From: Rotaria socialis
Lineage: Eukaryota; Rotifera; Eurotatoria; Philodinida; Philodinidae
Direction of reading: 5' to 3'
Assembly: GCA_905331475.1 (NCBI GenBank)
Contig: CAJNYU010000394.1
Coordinates: 166,703-230,702 of the forward strand
Length of the DNA stretch: 64,000 bases
The notes under the pieces are model-generated. The model was not told the DNA's origin. It did no database searches and worked only from the letters and a program-made list of their open reading frames with translations. Of this stretch, positions 25,083-37,400 are shown piece by piece (position 1 is the first letter of the stretch; the number at the start of each line of letters is the position of its first letter). Position numbers and translations under genes: made by a program.

Positions 25083-26215
25083 GTGTGCACGATTGAAAAG
25101 CAATAATTCTATGATATTTGTAATGCACAAAGTAAACTATATAGGTTAATCAATATAATCTTCTAATAAAACCATGAAATAAAGTAATTTTCTCTATATA
25201 GTACTGAAGAATCTCAAATGCATAGCCGTAATTTCTAGCAAAATGGAAAATAAGCGTTCATAAAATAAGTAATGTTCTAGGATAAACTGATTGACTGAAA
25301 AAATAAGAGTGAGAATTTTTGACACATCAATTTATTAATCTAATATACATCCTGCATGTTCAAATCGATTAATAGCATCAATTATAGCTTTTTATGCTAG
25401 ATAGTTGTTACAATAAATAGAAACGTATCTTCATTATCACACATAGGACTTTCTTCATCATTAATACGTAATAAATAGGACACATGAAAATGTTTGCATA
25501 AACATGCGAGTTTTTGTTTTATTTAGTTCTTGAATATTTCTTACTTGTTATCTGTAATTTAAATGTTTTCTGAATAATAAGATGTTATGATTTAATAGAC
25601 TTACGCTATCTTTTTGACTCTGAAAATATTTTGATAGTGAAACTTTTGAAATCTCTTGGCACTGATAATAATAAAGCTCAAGAGAAATATATCCTTTCAT
25701 TCTTCTAGGCAGAAACTGGCACATATGCTATCAATTTATTATCTTTTCTTTCGTATCCTTGTCATCGGCTCGATTGGGATGATGCTAGACGACAATGAAG
25801 AAAGAGACAGAGAATGCCACCAAGGAGAATAAATATACAGTAATACAAATGATTACTATCATTTCCCGATGTGTCTCAGAGAAAGTAAACTTTGTTGCAC
25901 ATGTGTATCTTTGAGCATATAGAAAAATGTGAACTAAGACAAATAGAAGTCTATGACATATCAATGAAAATGATAAATAAAACTTTTTAAGCAATTAACA
26001 ATTCAAGATGATGATTTGCACATGTAAGGAGGTGAATTTCATCTCGATTTTTTCTCAAATGAATTTAAAAAAGCTGCATCTTTCTGCAACATCTATTAGC
26101 GATATCATCATTGTCATATAAATAGATTAAATTTACCAGCTGTGTCGGTATTATATTTACAGCATAAATCAAATATACATCGAATGCATGCAAATATGTA
26201 TAGAATAATATTAGA

Positions 26216-26335
26216 ATGGCTATCATTTACCCCAAATTGTGGTTCCCAGAATCAACCTTCAAATTATATCCCCATTTGAGGATCTAAAATAAATTCTAGT
26301 CACCAAATGGGAATTTTAATTTGGGGACCCTTTCA
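26216..26335. repeat. related short copy/fragment of the ACCCCAAATTG element
   Basis: Begins GGCTATCATTTACCCCAAAT and contains AAATTATATCCCCATTTGAGG, both shared with the arms of the 26392-26832 element, and ends with the inverse CCAAATGGGAATTTTAATTTG. It appears to be a diverged, internally deleted relative lying 60 bp upstream of the intact one. Confidence 0.6.
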
Positions 26336-26391
26336 ACATAAGATATACAATATTGAATGTAATTCAAAAGTATCGTACTTCTCGTACTATC

Positions 26392-26832
26392 GTAGGTTAT
26401 CATTTACCCCAAATTGGTTACCAATATTCAATTCTCAAATAAAATCCCCATTTAGGAATTTGTTTTTGACATGAAATCTATCATAAATTTTGATGATTAG
26501 TTTTAATTAATTAAACAAAGTGAAAACAATCTTACGATGAATCTGGTGACCAGATCGTATCTTGAGTTGATACGAAGTCATTTTTGCCAATACAAAAATA
26601 CATTCTGGTCACCAGATGTACCTCAGACCTGTTCACCGTAGGCACCTAAGATATATTCTGATCACTAGATTCATCGTGGAACTGTTTTTACTTTGTTTAA
26701 TTAATTCGAACCAAACACCAAAATGTACGATACATTGTATGTCAAAAAATCCCCAAATTAGAAAGTCCGTAAATGGGGATTTTATTTGGGAAGTGAACAC
26801 TGGTAACCAATTTGGGGCAAATAATAACCTAC
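26392..26832. mobile_element. foldback-type MITE (441 bp, arms of about 190 bp)
   Basis: The left arm starting GTAGGTTATCATTTACCCC and the reverse complement of the right arm starting GTAGGTTATTATTTGCCCC stay alignable for roughly 190 bp each, including AAATTGGTTACCA, AAATAAAATCCCCATTTA, AATTAATTAAACAAAGT and GATGAATCT. The centre holds the near-palindromes CTGGTGACCAGAT and CTGGTCACCAGAT. The whole element is thus almost one large palindrome. A TA dinucleotide borders GGTTAT on each side, compatible with a TA target-site duplication. It carries no protein-coding capacity. Confidence 0.82.
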
Positions 26833-29769
26833 CATTTATCCACATACTAGCATGCAAATTATCATCACTGCTGTTTTACTCTATTGTGATTGAAAGAAGT
26901 ATAGAATTAGCCGAAAAAAAAAGATATCAATAAATAGCAAAGACGAAAAGCATGAGCATGCGGTTAATAAAAACCTGCGTACGTAAGTATGTAGTTATTC
27001 GTTACAAGATACTTACAGGAAACAAGTAAAACACGAGATATATTCATATCAATAAGCACAGACTCCTTCAACTACATTTTTTTATTTATTCATATATAAT
27101 ATCTTTTTGCATATCTATTTTAGAGATCACGATAGAAAAATGATGCTATACTTTAATGTATTCAGTGAAAAAAGAAATGCTGGATTTTTCTATGTTGCTC
27201 ATATGTATTCTAAATATTTCAGAAATCTTCGGGATACAAAACAAGAAACATGAGTATTGCACAAGGCAGGGAATTAGATCATCTCTAATATGCTCAAAAA
27301 GAAATAAACAGTAAATCAGTAAATGAATGAAATAGAAGAATTATCGAATTACTTCATTTCCATAGAGTACGTGCTATTATTGATTGTTTGCACCATTGAT
27401 CATGACAATATCTTTGTCGCGTATCGATGACAGTAATATACATAGTATGATGTACTGAGATGATCATCGTTTAAAGTAATATGGTTATGAATGATTTCGA
27501 CTCTTTTCTTCTCATTTTATTTTACTTTTTGTAAAAAATTAAACAACTAATTGTTCTAATAAAAACAAAAAAGAAATATATACATTTGCCCGTATGACGA
27601 GTCTCTTATCAGTAAGACGAATAGATATGGATAAAAATTCTTAAATTTAACCATAAAAATAAGGATATCGGCTGGACATTTACTAGAATAAAAAAGATGT
27701 GCTGGTAGCTAAAAGAAAGTGATTTTATGACGATAGATACAATAAAAGATAAGTAAACTAGATTATTATTTATATTAAAGAGGGATTGGCGATTTCCCAA
27801 ATTTTCAACAAAGGTATATGATCTTGGATAGAACTCGTTAAATGGTGTACAAATATCGTATTTTTATTGAAATTTCCTTGAATAAAATAATGAGACGTGT
27901 ATACAGATTTTTCCAATGTAGAATCTTATAAACTTTTGCTAATGAATAAATTATTGGTAATGTCAAAATCTCTCTTAAATCTATAAGCTTGATTTAAGTC
28001 AAAATGAGTCTATCTATATACCATGATTACTACTTCGACAATACTCGCGTAAGATTGTTATTAATTAAAAAAAATAACCTCTATTCATTTCGAAATTTAA
28101 GCTGTATGCGCAATTCGGTATTCTGTTTTTAGTATTTATGAAGAATGGAGGACAACTAGATATCAAGACATCTATATCTACAAGTCAAATATATAGACTG
28201 TATACGCATAAAATAATCAATATCTATGGTGAAGTTGTCTAATTATCTAGAACAGAGTCATCTTAATATATTTCGTAATGTTTGGATTAATTCGTCACAA
28301 AATATAATATTCTAAAAATAACGTCTATTGTGGTTTACATGTGAAAAAGTCAAATTTAGAACAGATTCTGTTGTTGAATATTTTTATCAATAACTTTTGT
28401 GTATTAATTACCTCGATAAAATTCATTTACCTTTCCTATATGTGTTACTATGTTTTCTAGTTTAATTACCTACTGAAATCTACGAATAAATTCCTAAAAG
28501 ATTTAAGCATAAAACATAGAGTAGGATTTCAAAATTTTCTGATTTTTTCTATATGCTGCAGCAGATAATCAATTAAGTCATTTTTTTCATTTTCATTTTG
28601 ATCTATTCGATTCTTTCAAAATTACTAAATCAGAGCCTCATATCTATGCAATACTATGAAGAATAAAATCATACGTTTAGTAGGAAGAGTCACCTCTATG
28701 CAAAGTAATGTAATAGGATAATACTTACAGATTTTAGTTGTGAAAAATTCATTGATATCATAAAGAATCTTGATGTGCGAAAGCTGTATTGAAAATTGCA
28801 CAAAAGAATAATGTAATTTTAACTTCAATCAGTTTTGAAGAAAACACACATGCTTGTCGGTTTACTTCAAGGTTTTGACTCGTTGAGCGACTACAAAGCA
28901 AGGCTCGATAACAATCGTTTGGAGATTTTAAACAAAGACTACTTTTTTCGTGTAATTTTCGATACAGACTCAAGAATGTTAGATTTTTTTTTCATAAAAC
29001 TGAACTGTTCAACAGCTGAAGTTTGGAACTAGAGTTATATTATGCAATTTAGTATAGAATTGCGAGTCTCCAAACTCATCGTCTTGCTATCTTATACTCA
29101 ATATGTGGATGTCATCGTTTCAATAAAGAATAAGTATGTAATAAAATGTAAAAGATGAAAATTTGTTCTACAAATGACTTTAAATTGATGATGTATAATT
29201 AAATTTTATTGACTTTTAAAAAGGAAACCTAATTAATAAATTCAAAAGGCGATAGGACCTAGCTGAACTTTATCAATGATTAAAAAAGATATCGACATAT
29301 GCAGCTACGAATCAGTAATTTTTTACTAAACCAAAGAAAATATCTGAATCATCGTATGTAGGGATCAAATCACTGAAGATTATGTTTAAAAAGAGCATAA
29401 TAATATCACTGTTACCCGTTGCTAAAAGTTCAAAGTAATATATTCGAAGAAAATTTCGAAAACAAAAGCAATCAAAAATTAGAAAATATTTATGACTAAG
29501 ATTTCAGAAATCACTAAATATATTAACATACATAGCTAGTACATGAATGAATCACGTGGAATTCTGAGTTACTATGATATCTTCAACGTATCAGAATGAC
29601 TGATGTTACTAGATATTCACTGTCAATAAATCAATTAGAGAGAAAACACTCTCTCAATAGAAATAAAATATTCATATACATACATAAAAAATACTAGCAA
29701 AACAAGCGAATAATATTCAAGACCAATAAAATAACAATATAACTGAAATTTCTTACTTGTATTCTTGTA

Positions 29770-29788
29770 GATATATATATATATATAG
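29770..29788. repeat. TA microsatellite
   Basis: Pure TA dinucleotide tract of about nine units in non-coding DNA. Similar tracts lie at about 44792-44814 (inside an intron) and 58102-58120. Confidence 0.85.
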
Positions 29789-30796
29789 GCTAAAAGGAAT
29801 AGACAGTACACGAGATAGCACGCAAAAGTAATCATACTATTTTATGTTAATGGAAATATATTCAACTGACGATATAGCAAGTACTGGGACAGCTACTGTC
29901 AATGAAAGATACCATGTACATGAAAGGTTAATGTCAAGAGATATTAATACAAATGATGGATACAAGAAAATGTTTTTCTTTCGTCGTATTACGATGTAAA
30001 TTGATTTTTATCAAACATAAATCATTTGAAATCATACAGTCAATGCTAAAGAATGATGAATCGTTTTTGTTTTTGAAAAAACACTCGATTCATTATAAAT
30101 TATTGATTAAAAGAAAATTTCATCAAAATACATCCGTTGTTTTCATTGCCTGATCAACTATGTCAAGCGCCTGATCGATTAATCTTGGCTATAGTAATAA
30201 ACATAATGGTAAAGATCTTCAAACTACTCCTAAAATCTATTTACAATCGAAATTAAAGATGACAAATCTGATATGATGATGGTCTAAATTGTTATTGGTT
30301 TATCGATATAAACTTCGACCTTGAAAAAACAATAAATGACACATTCAGAAACATTGTTTTCGTATGATAATATATATTCTGAAAAACATTCTCAATATTC
30401 TATTCTGTGATAAAAATAAAAATTCTTTTCTTCAATGATGCAAGAGTTAACACGTAATAGGTGAGATTATTTTGTGTGTGATTCTGTAATACAGTTGGAA
30501 AAAAATCATTCCTGTGATAGATTTGTCAGAGAATAATCTTTCTGATACTTAATTATTCCCTAGTCGATTTCTGAGTCAGGCAATAGTATCAATGTTCGAA
30601 GGAGATTATTTTTGGCGCTGATATCAAAATCACATTACAGCATTTGCTTTAATGAATATATTTTTAAATAACGGCTAAGGTCACTGGAATAATTTATTGC
30701 TCTTTTTTTTCAATGCACTTCTCTTGTTTAAACACTTGAATTATTAATGTCGGCAATTTGCATTTCGTGTACCGAAAATATATCCATTTCAGATTG

Positions 30797-32689
30797 TTAG
30801 CATTGAGAAAATGAAGAAATTGTTGATTTTGAATTATTTGTATAATTATGAAAAAGTGAATTTTGATTGGTAATTATATATAAATTTTTATTTAATTCGA
30901 GATCACGTGGTAATTTTCTTTTATGTAATGAATAAGAATTTTTTCGTTGTCGTCGAGTAATCAATGAAAACATATTATGATCATCATTGGTTGTTAGATA
31001 AAGTTCGTTTAATGGAAAATCCTTAATAGTGAAATATTCGAAAGTTACCAATATAATTGAGTTTTCGACTATTCTTACACGACTAGATTTTTCTTGTAGA
31101 CAACGTATAGTTTCAATCGGAACAACTGAACGCTTGAGTAAATTTTCAAGCCTAAAAACTGGATCGAACAGGACTGGACTAGTTGGTATGATGTTTGTGA
31201 CATGTGTTGAAAGAGAACTGGCGTTTTCGTTTGACTTCATTATTGTTTCTGAAATATGTGATCCAGATGGTGATGTCGAAGGTGTTCGAACTTGATTTTG
31301 AGACTTAGAATGAGATAATGAGGTTCGATGAATAGGAGGAAATATTGTATCTAAAGAATAAAATAAATGATTATTTAATAGGCAGTAGATATTTTTGCTT
31401 TATTCTTTCCATCCTATTTCATGAATGACTTACAAGACTTTTGTATTGGTTGATTTTGTTTTATTGAATCTGTACCTTTTGAAAAGATCTCTAATCCATT
31501 TCGATTGGTTAATTGTGGAATTTCAACACTATGCGATGAATCTAATTCTTGTTGATGATTGAATGGAATACTTCGACGATCAATTAGAACATTCTCATTC
31601 TGAAACTGCTGAGTAAATTCTTTTGTTCGTTGAATATTAAGATATCGGTCAATACTTGTACGACCACGCAATGTAATGCTATCAAATTGATGAAAGATAT
31701 CAGTTAATGTTACTTGTTCATTGGTTGATGTAGCAACATCATAATTACGTTGATCAATAGTATTCAAATAATCTTGTGTTGTTTTCAAATTCAATTTAGT
31801 AAGAGCTGAAAATATGGGAAGTTTCTTTAGTTGAATACCTTGTTCGATTAATTCTACATATCTTTTCAACTAATACGAGTAAATAATACTATGAAACTAT
31901 GTATAATTAATATCAATACCTTATCGATTGTATCGCATTGAAGGATATGACAAATTTGTTTCATATTACCTTCGTAGTTCATGTAGAGAAAATAAAGAAT
32001 ATTTATTTCAGCAATATCGCTTTCTCTGTCAAATATTTTTAAAAATTTTAAAGTATCAGTTAAACGACGACTTCGATTAATATCTATATTAAGATGATAA
32101 ATAAATCATGTCACACAATGATATCTTACAAGATGGAAAATTTATAATTTTTATCGGTTCAATATGTTTCAATTGTGAATCATTTGCAAGTTGTTCAAGA
32201 AGATATTTAGCAAAATGTATTGAATTTTTATTTACTGTGTGATAATCCAAACCCAAATAGACAGGTTTAAGAACATGAACTATTTGATCGATTTCTTTCT
32301 CGCTAAACCATGTCCATCCAATTTCAATAGAATCACGTAATCGATATACATGAAAACGTGAATCATGTTTCGATGTTTTATAGAGACCAGTGAATTTAAA
32401 AGGATGTCCCATATAGCTACAAAGAAAAATAATGAACAATGCATTCTATAATGTTATATGCTGATTACCCATATTCAGCGGAGTGTGCTTGTAAAGCACA
32501 GTGATAATAAGATAAACCAACCGAATGAACACAAGCATTGATACAGCCACCTAAATCGTATAAATTCAGATATACTGCTGCAATATTTGTTCCTTGATGT
32601 AGACTTGACGGTGATGATATTGTTTTATTGATAGCAGCATTTGTTTGTTGCGCAGTTTTATTGTTATTTACGTAGTTTGCAGAATTCAT
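30797..32689 (-). CDS. PPPDE/DeSI-like protein with Ser in place of catalytic Cys
   Basis: Five exons, 32689-32469, 32416-32130, 32083-31920, 31869-31434, 31350-30797; introns 46-83 nt; product 553 residues. Residues 39-152 match the PPPDE (DeSI/desumoylating isopeptidase) fold: VYLNLYDLGG, then GLSYYHCALQAHSAEYG with the active-site His63, a strand FHVYRLRDSIEIGWTWFSE, and DYHTVNKNSIHFAKYLLEQL. In active members the last motif reads N-C-x-H/T-F and the Cys is the nucleophile; here it is Ser139 (codon TCA). Family enzymes remove SUMO/ubiquitin or act as deubiquitinases or thioesterases in cytosol or nucleus. After about residue 170 comes a long Ser/Thr/Asn-rich region with no recognised domain. 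Either a pseudo-enzyme or a serine variant. The ATG at 32689 is the first in frame. Confidence 0.8.
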
Positions 32690-34498
32690 GGAGCATTATC
32701 AAGGAGAATCAATATTCAAAAGAAAATTTAGATGATGCATAAAAATAAATATGAGACAGTTCCAATAGTATTTGCATATGTAGTACAATATCGTTCTGAT
32801 AGCTTTTAAACAATGCAGATAATATATGTGGGCGATATAAAATTGTTAGGATATTTCTTATTAGTCTGATATAAGTAATTTGTTTTTGGGCGCCTATCGT
32901 TTTTTTTTATTTCTAAAGTGTAAGCATAGGAACCAGAGGTCCAACCAGACCGTGTTTTTGTAGGCCTAGCCGGTCCGTGACAGGCCTTTGCATTTCAAAC
33001 CTGCCTGGTCTCAGGATCATGGCCTGTGCCTGTCACAAGCAGGCAGGCCTAGTGGCCTGGTTGATGCTCTGATAGGTACTCTTCGGTGGTCTTAGGATGA
33101 TGTTGATTGACAATTCTATGCGTATATATTTAAAATAGACATTAGGTAAATGACTAAAGCTCATAAAGCTGTGAGATGTTAATCTAAATTTCTATTTAAA
33201 TAAATATATTTTCATTTGTAGCTTTTTATCTAGTTCAAGCCTTCTCAATTAGAATTTTGATGGAAAATTCTATCAACTAATGTTTTAGAAGCACAAATAC
33301 AATGCTAAATCTTGTCGAATCATGTTGTTAAAGTTCATCACGAGTGAATTGAAATTTTGAATTATAAACTATAAACTAGCTATCTTTCCTTCATTGCAAC
33401 ATTTGAACTAGTTTTAAAATTGTACAAATTATTTTTAAGCATCAATATCTATTGTTCTTTGTGCCAATTCAATGTTCATAAAATATAATAGTTCCATTTT
33501 GCAAAATTAGCACAGTTCAATTTGTTTCGATTAAACTTATTTTTCCTATTCGTTTTCAAGATTTGTGATGATAAAGCACTGTGCAAGTGATTAGCTAGTA
33601 CAGTTTAATATACATACAGAGTGTCTCGTGCCAACAGAATTATATTTAGAGATAGGAATCGTAAACAAAGACTCTTTCGTCATTAGTTCAATTTATCATA
33701 GAACTGTATGTTGCTATCCATGATGATTCTCGTCAAACCATCTTCGATCAAACTGAATATATTGACATGTATGTAGAATGAAATATACAACATAGCATAC
33801 TTTAAGCTTTTTCATAAATTTAACTCTTTTAATTACCGAGATGTGTTAAACTTTGAAAGAAAATTGGTCTGTAGACTTGTTCTATTCATAAATACTTTTA
33901 AAAGTAGGTAAATAAGAGTCTATTTTATTTTCGCATAGTACCTTGGAATGTCGGTAACAAAAATTCTTGTTCAAACAGATCAAATTCCATAAATATGACC
34001 AAGTTGACAAGACGCAGTTCTATAGACAAAAAAAACGCGATTTCTTGAGAAAATCGCGAAAACTTTAACTTCTGTGCAATTTGGATGCCTTCTGTTTGTT
34101 ATAAAAATTTTCAAGTTAATTGGTTGTACTGGAATGAAAAATTAGAAATAGTCAAATCATGCAAGACAAAATTAGAGTATTCATATCTACTGTTTATAAT
34201 GTCAGATACAAATTTGTCTTAATGAGATGAATCATCAAGGCAATTTATTTTTAAACGATAGAGAAATTCTATACTAGTGTCATTGATATATTTGTAATTA
34301 GTACTTACAGCTTTAATAATAATAAAAAATTGAATATTCTTTTATGAAAAGTTTTTTCATTTCCTACACCATAGCACGTTTTTACATTGTTCACAACACA
34401 GAGAAAAAGTCAAAGAACATACACATGATAACAAGAAGAGAATAAATACAGCATAAACACAATGTATTTACAACAAGAAACATAAATCCTACAAACTA
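32690..34498. other. intergenic, with GC-rich repeat island
   Basis: Mostly AT-rich DNA with no coding signal, between two same-strand genes. It contains a compositionally distinct patch at about 32932-33066, described separately. Confidence 0.55.
32932..33066. repeat. GC-rich AGGCCT/GTGACAGGC repeat island
   Basis: About 135 bp far richer in GC than its surroundings, built from recurring AGGCCT, GCCTGT and CCTGG words. GTGACAGGC (about 32987) and its inverse GCCTGTCAC (about 33030) could pair as a hairpin. GGCCTAG also occurs twice. It looks like a minisatellite or a fragment of a dispersed repeat; no frame of interest. Confidence 0.55.
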
Positions 34499-37400
34499 TT
34501 AATTGCAAAGTTCAAATAGACATGAACTAAGTGTATGCGATGCTTCAGACGATTCAAGAGCTAAATTAGCAAGAATTTGTTCATATTGACGAAGATTTCT
34601 AAATGAATTATTGCAGATTTCAAATTTGATTTGTTTATCGATTTGACTTACTGTTTTCCAATCGACGAATGCCGAGCAATATTACGTAAAATAAGTGCAG
34701 CTGTTAAACGAATACTTTTTGTTAATGGACCTTCCTTATTTTTGTTCTATTAAATTAAAATAAATATTCAATAAAGTAGAAAAACAAGAAAAACCTACTA
34801 ATTGGTCATCAAATGAATTTGCTTGCATATAGCGTCGAATGGCAAACCAAGCAGCATCAGATGTATATCCAACTGATCCAGATGTCAATATACGATTACT
34901 ATTATTGATTATAGTTGATGATGTTGTACTTGTATTAACAGTTGTGGAGAGTGCAGGATTTGTCAATTTAAGTTTTGCTTGTCGAAATGCAACTTCTGAA
35001 CAATGACGTTCCTATAAATAAATTTGGAGAAAAACATCAAATAGATAAAATATTTTCTCAATAAGACATTTACTTGAATATGATTGATCAAGGCCCATTT
35101 TTGTCGTTTTAATCGATCACACCCATTCCATAAACATACATAATCAGATGAATGTTTAACATGAACTGAACAAGTATGATGAAAAACTGCTCGTGCCGTA
35201 GCAAAAGATCTAATATGTGAAATGAAAACAAAACAACATACTTAGAGAAAAACAAGATAAACTTCTTTTTAATTTTTCTTACGCTCTACAATTATCCCAA
35301 TCACAAAAATAATCAGATGTTCCTGTTGTTGTTATAACATTCGATGTTGAAATCTGTAATTTACCATCAGATAATTCTTTTTCTATTGGTTCTCCTTTTT
35401 TCTCTGTGACAATAATTCCACATGATAAATTATCTATCGACGATTTTTGTTTTGTTATTTGATCAGAACTTTTGATTTGTAATTGTTCATCAATATGACT
35501 GATTTCTTTGGTTATCGATGTTTCTATTTTACGTTTGAATCTCGGTGATAACATTGGATTGCTAACATCTGATGCCAACGGGTCAACCATGGACACAACA
35601 CGTTGACATAAATCATTTAAACATAAAACAATGTCACTATCATACGATAGAGATGAACAATGATCGAGTATATCAGTCATTGTCAATTGAATACTATTAG
35701 CTGTATGATTGACTTCATCACAGCTCGAGACTTCATTCGTAGGAGGTTTTGATAGAATCGAAGCTGGACGAGAAATTTTTGATGAAGATAAAATGTCATT
35801 AATAGAAGTCGTCATTGATTCTGTAATACCTAAAAGTATTAATTTGTTTAATAGAAAAATATTTTAGAAATAAAATTCAAAAGTAAATTACAATCATATT
35901 TTCGTTTTTTATCATTTATGTGAATATTTGTATTTTTTGGCATAATAACTGATGGATTTTGTGTTGATGTTGTCGCGGCAACGGATAAAAGATTCCCTGA
36001 TGAAAGAAGACCACTTAATGTTATTGGCTTTGAATTTTGTTGAATAAGAATTCGGGCATTATTTTTATTCATATCATAATTTTCAATTGGATATATTTGA
36101 TGATGTTGTGCTTGTTGTTGTGCTTGATTCGAAGATAAAACAACAATTGATTGTGGTGCTATTGGTGGTTGATGATACGATGGAAGTAATGCTGGACCTG
36201 AAGACATTTCTATCAGTTTTATAGTTTTTATTGTGTCCGACGAAAAACTTCGTGCTTCGATTGTTAATAAATCAATTAATGTTGTGATTATTGATGTAGA
36301 TGATTGTACTTTCAGTATTGCATCACATAATTGTTCGCCTATGAAAACAAAATCGAACATATTTATAAGAACAGAAAACACCTTCATCTTGTTAAATGTT
36401 CGATAGAAAAATAAATATATTAGGAATGTGAAAGAAAAACAGTGAGTTGTATTTAAATATATGATTAGAATATAATAAATATGATCATTATTGATAATAA
36501 CTCAAACACACCAATAAAATTCTAATCGCTTAGCTTTTAATTGGTTTTGGAACGTAAACATTTGGAAATTGAAAACAATATTGATTTCTATTATCTTGAT
36601 AACAAATGGATAAATTTTTAGAATAACCCACTAGAAATGAATGAAAACCAGTTTTAAAATGTAGGACAAAACTACTCAAGCCATATCCTTCATAATGAAG
36701 ATAACTGTGAAAGTGAAAGCTAACTACTTAGTATTGTTATAAGTTAGTAAAAAAGGAAATCCCCGAAGTTAGTAAGTAAACTAAGCATTGTGAACTAAAA
36801 TGAATTTCAAATACGCTAATGAATCGAACAGACTATCGAGTACATACAACGATTGATTTTATGTCGACTGGTCACATATGTCTTTGTGTTAGTTACAGAA
36901 GATATTTCATATTCGACACTTTTTTTTTATCACAAACGAATTGTTCTCATAGCTTTTGTCTAAATCTATTTTTATGATTGTAATTTTATGTGGCAACTAA
37001 ATATCCCATTCGATATCAATGATGAATCCTGAAAAATTATGATGTCTTTGCATAAATTTTTCATCAAAATTTAATTAAGATATCTCATATCTAAGAAATC
37101 AAATATATGGAAAATCAATAATGATGTACATTTTTTAAATTGTTTTCACCCCAACATAATATAATGCTCAACACTCTTACATATATTTTTAGATTTTATA
37201 GTTTTTATTAACAACAAATTATACTGATACTAAGCAAAAGTATTTTCCATCTCTTTCGTTTAATATACTATTAGATTCGTTCAATTAATCAATTCTTCGA
37301 TAGGATCTATTGTAGTTTGCGTTTGTAAATTTCTATAAACTTACCTGATTCTGATAATTGATATAAACATTCTAAACAATGTACTAAGATTAGTATATCA

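Larger units (their letters stand above)
17727..30796. other. 13 kb gene-poor region
   Basis: No frame in this stretch gives a recognisable or spliced protein; all open frames are short, Ile/Phe/Lys-rich and without domain character. Its contents are three inverted-repeat DNA elements (21289-21547, 24379-25082, 26392-26832), a related fragment (about 26216-26335) and a TA microsatellite near 29770. The 5' end and promoter of the GPCR gene should lie just above 17726. Confidence 0.55.

Noticed and set aside
26616..26933. 105-residue plus-strand frame and its antisense partner
   Set aside because: Both are translations of one arm of the foldback element at 26392-26832.
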